Positions 43,322 to 53,184 of a stretch of 64,000 nt of DNA are shown here, in pieces (the stretch's first letter is position 1; each line of letters begins with the position of its first letter). The notes under the pieces are model-generated. The model did no database searches. It saw nothing but the letters and a program-made list of their open reading frames with translations, and was not told where the DNA came from. This stretch comes from CAIUGU01 sp965279735 (GTDB taxonomy: Bacteria > Pseudomonadota > Gammaproteobacteria > Steroidobacterales > Steroidobacteraceae), in contig OZ257260.1 in assembly GCA_965279735.1 (NCBI GenBank), forward strand, positions 310,001-374,000. The letters are read 5' to 3'. A program made the translations under genes and the position numbers.

Positions 43322-45208
43322 ATGGCCCAGTCCTATAACGCCTCCGATATTGAAGTCCTGACTGGCCTCGATCCCGTACGCCGGCGTCCCGGCATGTATA
43401 CGGATACCAGCCGTCCGAATCACCTGGCCCACGAAGTCGTCGACAACTCGGTGGACGAAGCGCTCTCCGGCCACGCGCACCGTATCGATGTCACTGTCTA
43501 CAAGGACGGTTCGCTGGAAGTCTCTGATGACGGACGCGGGATGCCGGTCGACATTCACCCGAAGGAAAAGGTGAGTGGCGTCGAGCTGATCCTGACGCGA
43601 CTGCATGCCGGCGGAAAATTCTCCGACAAGAACTACCAGTTTGCAGGCGGCCTGCATGGTGTTGGTGTGTCGGTGGTCAATGCGCTGTCGAAGCATCTCG
43701 AATGCTGGGTCCGGCGCGGCGGGAAGGAATACAACATCAGCTTCAAGGGTGGCAAAGCTGCCTCGAAGCTTGAAGTAGTCGGCGAGGTAGGCAAGGCGAA
43801 TACGGGGACGACGGTGCGTTTCTGGCCGGACCCGCAGTACTTTGAAACGCCGACGTTCTCGCTGCCGAAACTGAAACACGTACTGCGCGCGAAGGCAGTG
43901 CTGTGCCCCGGCCTGAAAGTCCGGCTGAAGATCGAGCAGACCGGCGAGCAGGAAGAGTGGCAGTACACGGGTGGGGTCAACCAGTACTTGCTCGAATCGC
44001 TTGGCAAGGGCGAATGGTTGCCTCAGGAACCCTTCAGCGGCAGCATTGAAGGCCAGCAGGAAGCCGCGGAATGGTCACTGGCCTGGCGGGTGGATGGCGG
44101 CGAGCGGATCGAAGAGAGCTACGTCAATCTCATTCCCACGCCTCAAGGCGGCACGCATGTGAACGGCTTGCGTCTCGGCCTCACCGAAGCCATCCGCGAA
44201 TTCTGCGAATTCCGCAACCTGTTGCCCCGCGGACTGAAACTGGCGCCGGAAGATGTGTGGGACGGCGTGAGCTATGTGCTCTCGACCAAGATGAAGGAAG
44301 CCCAGTTCGCAGGACAGACCAAGGAGCGGCTGTCTTCGCGTGAGGCTGCAGCGTTCGTGTCGGGCGTGGTCAAGGACCAGCTGGCACTCTGGCTGAACCA
44401 GCATCCCGATTCCGGAGAGCGCATTGCCCAGCTCGCGATCGCGAGTGCGCAGGTTCGCCTCAAGGCAGCCAAGACGGTTGCGCGCAAGCGCGTGGTCAGC
44501 GGACCCGCGCTGCCCGGCAAACTTGCCGACTGCACGCTGCAGGACCCCGAGCGTTGTGAGCTGTTCCTGGTCGAAGGCGATTCGGCCGGTGGTTCTGCCA
44601 AGCAGGCGCGCGACCGTGAATTCCAGGCGGTGATGCCTCTGCGCGGCAAGATCCTGAATACGTGGGAAGTCGATGCCGCCGAGATCCTGCGCTCGCAGGA
44701 AGTGCATGACATCGCGGTAGCCATCGGCGTGGATCCTGCGTCTGACAAGATCGATGGTCTGCGCTATCACCGCATCTGCATCCTGGCTGACGCGGATTCC
44801 GACGGACTGCATATCGCGACGCTGCTCTGCGCGCTGTTTTTGCGGCATTTCCGGCCGCTGGTGCTCGCAGGATACATTCACGTGGCGATGCCGCCGCTGT
44901 ATCGGGTGGACGTCGGCAAGCAGGTTTACTACGCACTCGACGACGCCGAGCGTGCCGGCATTCTTGATCGCGTCGCAGCCGAGAATCCGCGTGCCAAACC
45001 GACTGTCATGCGCTTCAAGGGCCTAGGCGAAATGAATCCGCTGCAGTTGCGTGAAACAACGATGGCGCGCGAAACGCGTCGCCTGGTCCAGCTTACGGTC
45101 GAGGCCAGCGACAACGTCGACCAGCTGATGGACATGCTGCTGGCCAAGAAGCGTGCGGGCGATCGCCGCGAGTGGCTTGAACAGAAAGGCAACCTTGCGC
45201 AGGTCTGA
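43322..45208 (+). CDS. parE: DNA topoisomerase IV subunit B
   Basis: This 628-residue ATPase subunit powers decatenation of sister chromosomes with ParC. It has the GHKL ATP site (DNSVDEALSGHA; GGLHGVGVSVVNALS), the transducer domain and the Toprim metal site (EGDSAGGSAKQARDR; DADSDGLHIATLL). ParE rather than GyrB is indicated by the short length, DADSDG and adjacency to parC. The start at 43322 has a weak ribosome binding site; the longer frame to 43247 is not favoured. Confidence 0.97.
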   Translation: MAQSYNASDIEVLTGLDPVRRRPGMYTDTSRPNHLAHEVVDNSVDEALSGHAHRIDVTVYKDGSLEVSDDGRGMPVDIHPKEKVSGVELILTRLHAGGKFSDKNYQFAGGLHGVGVSVVNALSKHLECWVRRGGKEYNISFKGGKAASKLEVVGEVGKANTGTTVRFWPDPQYFETPTFSLPKLKHVLRAKAVLCPGLKVRLKIEQTGEQEEWQYTGGVNQYLLESLGKGEWLPQEPFSGSIEGQQEAAEWSLAWRVDGGERIEESYVNLIPTPQGGTHVNGLRLGLTEAIREFCEFRNLLPRGLKLAPEDVWDGVSYVLSTKMKEAQFAGQTKERLSSREAAAFVSGVVKDQLALWLNQHPDSGERIAQLAIASAQVRLKAAKTVARKRVVSGPALPGKLADCTLQDPERCELFLVEGDSAGGSAKQARDREFQAVMPLRGKILNTWEVDAAEILRSQEVHDIAVAIGVDPASDKIDGLRYHRICILADADSDGLHIATLLCALFLRHFRPLVLAGYIHVAMPPLYRVDVGKQVYYALDDAERAGILDRVAAENPRAKPTVMRFKGLGEMNPLQLRETTMARETRRLVQLTVEASDNVDQLMDMLLAKKRAGDRREWLEQKGNLAQV

Positions 45209-45246
45209 GTGACCTTCGTACGCATGGATCCCAACGAGATTTTCCA

Positions 45247-47517
45247 GTGCCCACGCAACCCACCCTGAATTTCGACGGCGTCGAGCGCCAGCCGCTCAAG
45301 ACCTTCACCGAGAAGGCGTACCTCGATTATTCGATGTACGTCATCCTCGACCGCGCCTTGCCGCACATCGGCGACGGACTCAAGCCAGTGCAGCGTCGCA
45401 TCATCTATGCGATGAGCGAGCTCAGCCTCTCGGCTGCTTCCAAGCCGAAGAAATCGGCGCGGACCATCGGCGACGTGATCGGCAAATTCCATCCGCATGG
45501 TGATTCCGCGTGCTACGAAGCCATGGTGCTGATGGCGCAGCCTTTCTCGTACCGGTATCCGCTCGTGGATGGCCAGGGCAATTTCGGCTCGCCGGATGAT
45601 CCGAAGTCGTTCGCCGCCATGCGTTACACGGAATCGCGGCTCACGAAATATGCAGCGCTGCTGCTGTCGGAACTTGGGCAAGGCACCGTCGAATGGTCGC
45701 CGAATTTTGACGGCACTCTCGAAGAACCGGTGCTGCTCCCGGCCCGCGTGCCGAACCTGTTGCTCAATGGCACGACTGGCATTGCGGTCGGCATGGCGAC
45801 CGATATCCCGCCGCACAATCTGCGCGAGGTCGTGACGGCCTGCATTCGCCTGCTCGATGAGCCCGACGTGTCGGTTCGCGATCTGTGCAAGCTTATCCAG
45901 GGGCCTGATCTGCCGACCGGCGCCGAGATCGTGACGCCGAAAAGCGAGCTTAAGGCGATTTACGAGACGGGCAATGGCAGCTTCCGCGCCCGTGCCGTCT
46001 ATGAAATGGAAGAGAGCGACATCGTCATTACGCAGTTGCCTTATCTCGTCTCCGGCGCCCGGATCCAGGAACAGGTGGCGGCGCAGATCAATGCGAAGAA
46101 GCTCCCCCTGGTGGCCGATATCCGGGATGAATCGGATCACGAATACCCGACGCGAATCGTCATCACGCCACGCTCCAATCGCGTCGACGTTGAACAGCTG
46201 ATGGCGCATCTGTTTGCGACGACGGACCTTGAGCGCAGCTACCGCGTGAACCTCAACATCATCGGGCTCGATGGCCGGCCGCGGGTGATGGGCCTGAAGC
46301 CGATGCTCGAGGAATGGCTGGTGTTCCGCACGGATACCGTGACGAAGCGGTTGACGTGGCGTTTGAACAAGGTCGAAGCACGCCTGCATATCCTCGACGG
46401 CTTGCTGGTCGCGTACCTCAACCTCGACGAAGTGATCCGCATCATCCGTCGTGAGGAAGAACCGAAGCCGGCCCTGATCAAACGGTTCGATCTTTCGGAA
46501 ATCCAGGCGGAAGCCATCCTCGAGACCAAGCTGCGGCATCTGGCGAAGCTCGAGGAAATGAAGATTCGCGGTGAGCAGGCCGAGCTTGCCACCGAGCGCG
46601 ATGAGCTCAGCGGCATTCTCAAGAGCAAGGCGAAGCTCAAGAAACTCGTCAAGGACGAGCTGCTCGCGGTCGTCGAAGAGTTCGGGGACAAGCGGCGCAC
46701 GAAGATCGTCGAACGCGGTGCTGCGCAGGCCATCGACGAGACCGAACTCGTGGTCGCGGAGCCCGTCACGGTCGTCCTGTCGGCTCGTGGCTGGGCGCGT
46801 GCGGCGAAAGGCCATGACATCGATCCGCGGACACTCGGCTACAAGACCGGCGATGAATTCCGTGCCGCTGCGCGCGGCAGGAGCACGCAGCTTGCCGTGT
46901 TCCTCGACAGTACCGGCCGCACTTACAGCGTGCCCGCTCATACCCTGCCATCGGCGCGGGGTCAGGGAGAGCCGTTGTCAGGCCGGATCGATCCGCCGGA
47001 TGGTGCATCGTTTGCGGGTGTGATGATTGGCGATCCGGCCGATCGGTGGGTCATTGCGTCCGACGCCGGTTATGGTTTTGTCGTGAAGCTCGAGGAACTG
47101 CATTCGCGCAACCGCGCGGGCAAATCCGTTCTCAACGTGCCGGAAGGAGCGGGTGTCGTCATTCCCGCGCCGGTGCCTGAGGATGCGGGGGCGTTGCTGT
47201 GCGCGGCTAGCAACGAGGGCAAGCTGCTCGTCTTTCCGGTGAACGAGCTGCCTGAGCTGGCGCGTGGCAAGGGCAACAAGATCTTCGGGCTGACCACGAA
47301 AAAAGTGGAAAGTCGCGAGGAATATCTGGCGGCGGTTGCAGTTGTGGCTGCCGGCCAGAGTCTGCTGGTGTGGTCCGGTGACCGGAAGATGACGCTGAAG
47401 TTCGGCGAACTGAAAGACTACAAGGGCGAACGTGCGCAGCGGGGCGCCGTATTGCCACGAGGCTGGCGGAAGGTGGAGCGGCTGGAGGCGGAAGCGCTGG
47501 CTCCGCCTGCAAGCTAG
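45247..47517 (+). CDS. parC: DNA topoisomerase IV subunit A
   Basis: This 756-residue subunit cuts and rejoins DNA. The catalytic Tyr lies in AAMRYTE and the quinolone-determining region reads HPHGDSACYEAMV, with the wild-type Ser and Glu, so no quinolone-resistance change is seen. A C-terminal beta-pinwheel follows. The start is GTG 45247, 38 bp after parE, so the two are an operon. Its last 4 bp overlap the convergent FimX-like gene. Confidence 0.97.
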   Translation: MPTQPTLNFDGVERQPLKTFTEKAYLDYSMYVILDRALPHIGDGLKPVQRRIIYAMSELSLSAASKPKKSARTIGDVIGKFHPHGDSACYEAMVLMAQPFSYRYPLVDGQGNFGSPDDPKSFAAMRYTESRLTKYAALLLSELGQGTVEWSPNFDGTLEEPVLLPARVPNLLLNGTTGIAVGMATDIPPHNLREVVTACIRLLDEPDVSVRDLCKLIQGPDLPTGAEIVTPKSELKAIYETGNGSFRARAVYEMEESDIVITQLPYLVSGARIQEQVAAQINAKKLPLVADIRDESDHEYPTRIVITPRSNRVDVEQLMAHLFATTDLERSYRVNLNIIGLDGRPRVMGLKPMLEEWLVFRTDTVTKRLTWRLNKVEARLHILDGLLVAYLNLDEVIRIIRREEEPKPALIKRFDLSEIQAEAILETKLRHLAKLEEMKIRGEQAELATERDELSGILKSKAKLKKLVKDELLAVVEEFGDKRRTKIVERGAAQAIDETELVVAEPVTVVLSARGWARAAKGHDIDPRTLGYKTGDEFRAAARGRSTQLAVFLDSTGRTYSVPAHTLPSARGQGEPLSGRIDPPDGASFAGVMIGDPADRWVIASDAGYGFVVKLEELHSRNRAGKSVLNVPEGAGVVIPAPVPEDAGALLCAASNEGKLLVFPVNELPELARGKGNKIFGLTTKKVESREEYLAAVAVVAAGQSLLVWSGDRKMTLKFGELKDYKGERAQRGAVLPRGWRKVERLEAEALAPPAS

Positions 47518-49565
47518 CCGAGGACGACCTGCTCGGGCTCGTTGACGAAATAGCCCTGCAGGAACTCGATGCCGAGCTGCCACAGCACGGCCATCGTATT
47601 GGCGTCTTCCACGCGCTCGGCAATCGTCGAGATCTGCTTTGCCTTGGCGCCATCGACCAGCTGCTTGACGCGCTGCTGCAGGCCCTGGTCCGCAGCGAGT
47701 CCCTGCATCAGGGTGCCGTCGATCTTGATGAAGTCGAGGGGCAGGTGAGTCAGGAGCTGCAGCGAGTCGCGGCCCGCACCGAAATGCTCGACGGCAAACC
47801 GGAAACCCGCCTTGCGCAGCGTCCCCGCAAATTCCGCCGTGTCGATCAGATGATTGGTTGCAACGGTTTCGCTGACCTGGAAGACGATTCTTTCCGGTTC
47901 GATGCGCGTTGCTTTCAGCTGGTTCGCCAGCCATTGCGGCAGCGAGCGATCCGTCACTGAATCCTTGGAGAGACGGACGAATATTTTTTCCACGGGGCGG
48001 TTCGCGCAGAGCGACATCGATGCACCGACCACCCAGCGGTCGATGTTCTTCATCAGGTCGTTGCGTTCGGCTGCAGCGATGAACTCCGAAGGCAGCACTT
48101 CCTGGCCCTGCTCATCCAGCATGCGGACCAGCACGTCGAACATGGACTTCTCTTCGCCCAGAAGGCTTGCGATCGGCTGCTGAACCAGCCGGAAGCGGTT
48201 TTCCATCAGGGCCGACTTGATGAGCCGCACCCAGATCTTGTCGCTTGCCTGCTGTTTCGTATCGTCATCGGTGCGATCGAGAACATAAACCCGGTTGCCG
48301 CCCCCTTCGACAGCGAGAATGCGCGCACGAATGGCGTCCTTGATCGGACCGGCCGGGTCGGTGATGCGCGCAGCCATCAGGCCGATGCCGACAGAGCAGG
48401 TACAGGTGATCGACTTCTCGTTGACGCGGAACAGATGGTCCCTGGATTTCTTCACCAGGTTGCCGGCCCATGCCTCCACATCCCGGGGGGTGCCGCGCTC
48501 CAGCAGCACCATGAAGCCGCCTTCGCCGAAACGTCCGACGATATCCTGGGGATGCAGCTGCTCCTTGAGCAATGCAGCGAACTGCGCCATGAATTCGTCG
48601 ATGGCGAGCGGCCCGATGTCATCGACGATTGCAGTGAACCGATCCGGTTCGATGTAGACCATCTGCCGGATGCCGCCCTTGATCGGACGCGCCAGCGCCG
48701 CCTGCAGGTGTTCCATGAAGAACCGCCTCTGGAGCATTCCAGTGGCAGCGTCGCATTCGATGGCTTCGGTCAGCTGCTGGTCGAGAGCCTGGACGTCACG
48801 CTTGCGCGCGGGTACGCAGACGCGAACTGCGGGTTCCCCATCGAATTCTGCACGCGAAAGATCCAGTTCGAGGGCAACCGTCGAACTGTCGCTGAGCAGG
48901 CCATTGGCCCGCAACGAGTGATTGGCCCACTTGCCCTGGAGGCACGCGACGAGCGCGCCTTTCAATGCGCTCTGTGCTTCGTGATCGAAAGTGTCCATGA
49001 GTGGCAGGCCGACCATGGCATTGGCATCCGGATAGCCGAACAGTTCCAGCCACGCCGGGTTCACTTCCACCACGATGCCTTCCTGCACATGGGCGATGGC
49101 ATCGGCCGAGCCCGTCATGAAGGCCTTGAGCTGTTCGCGGGATTCGCGTGCCACAGTCAGCGTCGAGTTGAGTGCACGCTCCAGCCTGAAGGCACGCAGT
49201 TCGCGCGACACCACCGCCTGCAGGCGTTGCCGATGAGCCAGCGTGACCATGTCCCGCGCGCCATGCTGCAAGGCCATGGCGATGGAATCCTCGTCAACCT
49301 TGTCGGCCGCGATGATGACGGGTACTTCGGGCGCGCACTTGTCGCGCACATGCATCACGGTGGAGAGTTCGGTGGGGTCAGTGCCGACGAAGGCGATCAG
49401 CATTTCCGCGTTGATCTGTGCGAGCGCGTCGCCGAGATCGTGGAGATCCCGGATCCAGCTGCAATGCACCGCGTGACCCGCATTGCGCAGAGTGCTGTTG
49501 ATCGCCTCGACATGGTCCTGGGACCGTGTCAGGACGATCATCGGGACTGCGCTCTGTTCCGTCAA
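47514..49565 (-). CDS. FimX-like REC-PAS-degenerate GGDEF-degenerate EAL protein
   Basis: This 683-residue protein has a receiver-like domain (residues 8-115), a PAS domain (about 145-255), a GGDEF domain (about 265-430) whose active-site motif is FGEGGF at 346-351, and an EAL domain (about 445-680) where EAL is FDVLVR at 476-481 and the DDFGTG loop is VEHFGAG at 592-598. It should neither make nor degrade c-di-GMP. The size and domain order match FimX, a c-di-GMP receptor for type IV pilus assembly. The receiver lacks a clear phosphoacceptor Asp. It overlaps parC by 4 bp. fimV lies 8 kb away. Confidence 0.82.
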   Translation of the reverse strand: MTEQSAVPMIVLTRSQDHVEAINSTLRNAGHAVHCSWIRDLHDLGDALAQINAEMLIAFVGTDPTELSTVMHVRDKCAPEVPVIIAADKVDEDSIAMALQHGARDMVTLAHRQRLQAVVSRELRAFRLERALNSTLTVARESREQLKAFMTGSADAIAHVQEGIVVEVNPAWLELFGYPDANAMVGLPLMDTFDHEAQSALKGALVACLQGKWANHSLRANGLLSDSSTVALELDLSRAEFDGEPAVRVCVPARKRDVQALDQQLTEAIECDAATGMLQRRFFMEHLQAALARPIKGGIRQMVYIEPDRFTAIVDDIGPLAIDEFMAQFAALLKEQLHPQDIVGRFGEGGFMVLLERGTPRDVEAWAGNLVKKSRDHLFRVNEKSITCTCSVGIGLMAARITDPAGPIKDAIRARILAVEGGGNRVYVLDRTDDDTKQQASDKIWVRLIKSALMENRFRLVQQPIASLLGEEKSMFDVLVRMLDEQGQEVLPSEFIAAAERNDLMKNIDRWVVGASMSLCANRPVEKIFVRLSKDSVTDRSLPQWLANQLKATRIEPERIVFQVSETVATNHLIDTAEFAGTLRKAGFRFAVEHFGAGRDSLQLLTHLPLDFIKIDGTLMQGLAADQGLQQRVKQLVDGAKAKQISTIAERVEDANTMAVLWQLGIEFLQGYFVNEPEQVVLG

Positions 49566-49654
49566 TTTAGCGTCCTTATCGCGTGGGCAGCCGGGCTGCC
49601 GGGTGCATCGATGCCGTCATCGCGGCGCCGCGATTGTACATCAGCCTTTGCAGG

Positions 49655-50674
49655 TCAACGCGTGACCGGGGTCTTGGAAGGCATCCCTGCAACCTCGCGC
49701 ACCAGCTTCGGGACGAGATAGCCAGGCAATCGTGTAAGGAGTTCGTCGATCAGCCCGGTCGCCACGCTTGCAGGGACATCAAAATGTGATGCGCCACACA
49801 CACGGTCGAGCAGGTGCAGGTAGTAGGGCAACACTCCGGCATCGAACAGAGCCTCGCTCAAGTCGGCAAGAGCATCACTCGAATCGTTCACGCCGGCCAG
49901 CAGTACGGACTGATTCAGAAGGGTGGCGCCTGTTGCGGCCAGATCGCGGCAGGCCTGACGGACGGACGCATCGATTTCGCGGGCGTGATTGACATGCAGG
50001 ACGATCACTTTCTGCAATCGCACCTGGTCCAGCCAGCCGATGAGGCCTGCATCGACCCGCTCCGGCAGCACGACCGGCTGGCGCGTATGAATGCGTAAAC
50101 GCCGGATATGCGGCATTGCCTGCAGTTCGGTGGTGAGTTGCGTGAGCCGCCGGTCACTCAGGCTCAAGGGGTCGCCACCGCTCAGGATGACTTCATTTAC
50201 CGTCTGGTCGGCAGCCAGGTGTTCAAGCGCGGGTTGCCACGAATGGCTGCTCGCGGATTCTTCACCGTACGGGAAGTGACGACGAAAGCAGTAGCGGCAG
50301 TGGACGGCACACGCTCCGGTAGCGACGAGCAGCGCACGGCCTGCGTATTTCTGCAGCAATCCCGGCACCTGACGGCTTGCCATGTCACCCACGGGATCGA
50401 TGCTGAAGCCGGGCTGCGGCACGAGTTCCGCCGCGATTGGCAGGACTTGCAGGAGTAGAGGATCGAGAGGATCGCCATATCGCATCCGGGCAACAAACCC
50501 GCGAGGTACGCGCAAGGGAAACTGTGTTGCTGCCGCCAGCGCCTGCGGCAGTGCCGATTTTTCGAGGCCGAGCAGGGTCAGCAGCTCATCCGGATCGGTG
50601 ACGGCATCGGCAAGCGCCTGCTGCCAGCGAACCCTTGCCTGCGGCTGGTTTGAGAGAGAGGTTGCGGCTATCAT
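49655..50674 (-). CDS. epmB: EF-P beta-lysylation protein EpmB (radical SAM lysine 2,3-aminomutase)
   Basis: This 339-residue radical SAM enzyme has the cluster motif CAVHCRYCFRRHFPYG (CxxxCxxC) and PLP-binding features. It converts (S)-alpha-lysine to (R)-beta-lysine for EF-P. The gene is divergent from efp with 78 bp between starts. This is the conserved epmB-efp arrangement. Confidence 0.96.
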   Translation of the reverse strand: MIAATSLSNQPQARVRWQQALADAVTDPDELLTLLGLEKSALPQALAAATQFPLRVPRGFVARMRYGDPLDPLLLQVLPIAAELVPQPGFSIDPVGDMASRQVPGLLQKYAGRALLVATGACAVHCRYCFRRHFPYGEESASSHSWQPALEHLAADQTVNEVILSGGDPLSLSDRRLTQLTTELQAMPHIRRLRIHTRQPVVLPERVDAGLIGWLDQVRLQKVIVLHVNHAREIDASVRQACRDLAATGATLLNQSVLLAGVNDSSDALADLSEALFDAGVLPYYLHLLDRVCGASHFDVPASVATGLIDELLTRLPGYLVPKLVREVAGMPSKTPVTR

Positions 50675-50752
50675 GTGCGCCCTTTGCCGGGGCCAGCCCC
50701 CGTCATTATCTTGCCCTTAAGTCTTAAGCCCCCGACCTTATATAGGTTCCCC

Positions 50753-51322
50753 ATGGCCAGTTACAGCACGAACGAATTCAAGCCCGGCGTAAAGATCCTG
50801 CTTGAGAACGATCCGTACGCGATTCTTGAAAACGAGATGGTCAAACCCGGAAAAGGGCAGGCATTCAACCGCGTCCGGGTCCGCAATCTCAAGAGCGGGC
50901 GCGTCATCGAGCGCACGTTCAAGTCGGGCGATACGGCTGAGGCCGCGGATGTCGTGGAGACGGAGATGCAGTATCTCTACTCCGACGGCGAGTTCTGGTA
51001 TTTCATGGTGCCGGATACCTTCGAGCAGTTCACCGCAGACAAGGTTGCGATGGGCGACTCGGCCATCTGGCTCAAGGACGGCATGAACTGCACGGTGATG
51101 CTCTGGAACAGCGTTCCGCTCAACGTCACTGCACCTGCCCATGTCGAACTCAAGATCGTCGAGACCGATCCCGGTCTGCGCGGCGATACGGCGACGGGTG
51201 GCGGCAAGCCGGCCAAGCTGGAAACCGGGGCAACTGTACGCGTGCCGCTCTTCATCAATGAAGGCGAACTCATCCGCGTCGACACTCGCACTGGCGAGTA
51301 CATCGCGCGCGCCAAGGGCTGA
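50753..51322 (+). CDS. efp: Elongation factor P
   Basis: This 189-residue three-domain protein rescues ribosomes stalled at polyproline. The modified Lys is residue 34 in KPGKGQ. Domains are a KOW-like N-terminus (ASYSTNEFKPGVKI) and two OB folds, ending with GEYIARAKG. The start at 50753 matches the family N-terminus and has AGG upstream. epmB and epmA flank it, so the whole lysine modification set is here. Confidence 0.97.
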   Translation: MASYSTNEFKPGVKILLENDPYAILENEMVKPGKGQAFNRVRVRNLKSGRVIERTFKSGDTAEAADVVETEMQYLYSDGEFWYFMVPDTFEQFTADKVAMGDSAIWLKDGMNCTVMLWNSVPLNVTAPAHVELKIVETDPGLRGDTATGGGKPAKLETGATVRVPLFINEGELIRVDTRTGEYIARAKG

Positions 51323-51328
51323 TCGGGA

Positions 51329-51346
51329 GAACCGTTCGTCCGGTTC
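51329..51346. terminator. Hairpin between convergent efp and epmA
   Basis: GAACCG and CGGTTC pair around TTCGTC. There is no T tract, so it may slow polymerase from both sides but is not a classical terminator. Confidence 0.3.
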
Positions 51347-51354
51347 GGCGCGAT

Positions 51355-52308
51355 TCAGTCCGTTTCGAACCGGAAGGCCAGGACTTCATCGATGTGGCGC
51401 AGTTCGAGGGCGCACATCACCAGGCGATCGAATCCGAGCGCAACGCCCGCACAGTCCGGTAGGCCGTGCTCCAGTGCCGCCAGGAACCGCTCATCAATAG
51501 CAGCGGACGGCAAACCTCGCAGCGCCCTGCTGCGGCTGTCCTGTTCGAAGCGCAGGCGCTGCTCGGTTGCATTCCCGAGTTCATGAAAACCATTGGCGAG
51601 TTCCAGTCCGTCGAGATACAGCTCGAAGCGTGACGCCACAGCACCGCGAATCTGCGCCAGTGCCGCCTGCGAGGCTGGATAGTCGTAGATGAACGTCAGT
51701 CGATCACGTCCCAGTTGCGGGCCCACCACCGTGCTCATCAGCAGATCGAGGCAGGCATCGCGATCGACTTCAAGACCCGGAGGCACATCGATCCCCGCCT
51801 GCCGAATGCGGTCGATCACGTCCGCCGACGATGCCGCGAATGCATTCAGTTGCGCATGCCGTTCAAGTGCCTGCGCATAGGTGATCCGTTCTGCGGGCTG
51901 CAGGGTGCGCGTGGGTTGCAGAAGCTCCAGTGCCAGTGTTTCGACATCGCGCATCAGTGCATGGTGATCCATGCCCAGTCGATACCATTCGAGCAGCGTG
52001 AATTCAGGGTTGTGCCATCGACCCGATTCGCCATCGCGGTAGACACGTGTCGACTGCCAGATATCGCCAAAGCCCGCGGCGAGCAACCGCTTCATCGCGT
52101 ACTCGGGTGAGGTGTGCAGGAAATGGCGCTGGCCGGAAACGACGGCCGCAACGCTCGCGAGATTCACATCGGTGATGCCCGTGCGACTCAAGGAGGGCGT
52201 TTCAACTTCGAGCGCACCGGTGGCGGCAAAGTAGTCACGTGCAATGGCGAGCAGTGCGGCCCGATGCTGCAGCGTTGCCCGGGTTGCGGAGGGTTGCCAG
52301 TCAGTCAC
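51355..52308 (-). CDS. epmA: EF-P lysine aminoacylase EpmA (GenX/PoxA)
   Basis: This 317-residue protein is a truncated class II lysyl-tRNA synthetase without the anticodon domain. It shows VETPSLSRTGITD, a motif 2 region with RVYRDGESGRWHNPEFTLLEWYR, and motif 3 GVALGFDRLVM. It attaches beta-lysine to EF-P Lys34. The start is GTG 52308; the longer frame to 52386 gives a non-homologous leader. It is convergent with efp and follows psd by 11 bp. Confidence 0.95.
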   Translation of the reverse strand: MTDWQPSATRATLQHRAALLAIARDYFAATGALEVETPSLSRTGITDVNLASVAAVVSGQRHFLHTSPEYAMKRLLAAGFGDIWQSTRVYRDGESGRWHNPEFTLLEWYRLGMDHHALMRDVETLALELLQPTRTLQPAERITYAQALERHAQLNAFAASSADVIDRIRQAGIDVPPGLEVDRDACLDLLMSTVVGPQLGRDRLTFIYDYPASQAALAQIRGAVASRFELYLDGLELANGFHELGNATEQRLRFEQDSRSRALRGLPSAAIDERFLAALEHGLPDCAGVALGFDRLVMCALELRHIDEVLAFRFETD

Positions 52309-52319
52309 GAACGGCTGCT

Positions 52320-53180
52320 TCAGTTCAATGTGCCGATGCGTTCGCCCATCCGCACGGTGGCCCCCGCAGTGAGCGTGGAGCTCCATTCGATCTCGCCCGG
52401 TTCAAACACCAGGATGACCGTCGAGCCCATGTTGAAGCGGCCGATCTCCGCGCCCAGGGGCACTGCAAGACCCACTCCCCTGACGAGCGTAGTGACCGCA
52501 TGCCGGCGTCGCGGCGGCGGATTGATTTCGCCGTTCCACACCGTTTCGATGCTGCCTACAAACAGAGCTCCGACCATCACCACTGCCAACTCACCCGCGG
52601 GAGTCGAGAATTCGCAGATCACGCGTTCGTTGCGCGCAAAGAGCCGGGGGACTGCACGGGCGGTGGCTGCGTTGACGCTGAACAGATCGCCGGGTGCATA
52701 GGCCGTCCGCGTCACCGTGCCCGGCAGCGGCATGTGAATGCGGTGATAGTTGTAGGGAGCGAGGTAGATGCAGGCAAAGTGCCCGTTACGGTATTTTTCC
52801 GCGCCCGCCGCGTTGCCGCCGAGTAGCTCGAGCACGGAATAATTGCGTCCCTTCGCCTGGATGATGGCGTCGCCATCCAGCCTGCCGCATTGACTCACCG
52901 TTCCATCGACAGGACTCACGACAACGTTCTGAGCAGTGGTCAGGGGTCGTGCTTCGGGTTTGAGTGCACGCGTGAAGAATGCGTTGAAGCTGGGATAGGC
53001 GAGGGCGTCTGTCTCGACGGCTTCAGCCATGTTCACGGCGTAGCCGCGCAGGAAGACCTTGATCGAAATATTTTTCAGCCACCGTATGCGGCTGCGCATG
53101 AAGTGATAGATGAAGCGGGACAGCAACTGCTTGGGCAGCAGGTGCTGCAGGAGTGCGAAGCAGCGATCCCCCGCGCTCAA
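52320..53180 (-). CDS. psd: Phosphatidylserine decarboxylase proenzyme
   Basis: This 286-residue inner-membrane enzyme makes phosphatidylethanolamine. It cleaves itself at a Gly-Ser bond to form a pyruvoyl group; the site is FNMGST (usually LGST), near the C-terminus. Catalytic Asp and His are in SPVDGTVS and NYHRIHMP. The start at 53180 is TTG with AGGAG seven bases upstream. The longer frame to 53339 would run into the SCO gene. It lies 4 bp after that gene's stop. Confidence 0.95.
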   Translation of the reverse strand: MSAGDRCFALLQHLLPKQLLSRFIYHFMRSRIRWLKNISIKVFLRGYAVNMAEAVETDALAYPSFNAFFTRALKPEARPLTTAQNVVVSPVDGTVSQCGRLDGDAIIQAKGRNYSVLELLGGNAAGAEKYRNGHFACIYLAPYNYHRIHMPLPGTVTRTAYAPGDLFSVNAATARAVPRLFARNERVICEFSTPAGELAVVMVGALFVGSIETVWNGEINPPPRRRHAVTTLVRGVGLAVPLGAEIGRFNMGSTVILVFEPGEIEWSSTLTAGATVRMGERIGTLN

Positions 53181-53184
53181 CGAA

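Noticed and set aside
45480..45630. Quinolone-resistance change in ParC
   Set aside because: The region reads HPHGDSACYEAM with the wild-type Ser and Glu.
44929..46941. A 670-codon minus-strand frame inside parC
   Set aside because: parC is intact in the other strand. The frame has no homology features or ribosome binding site and is a shadow.
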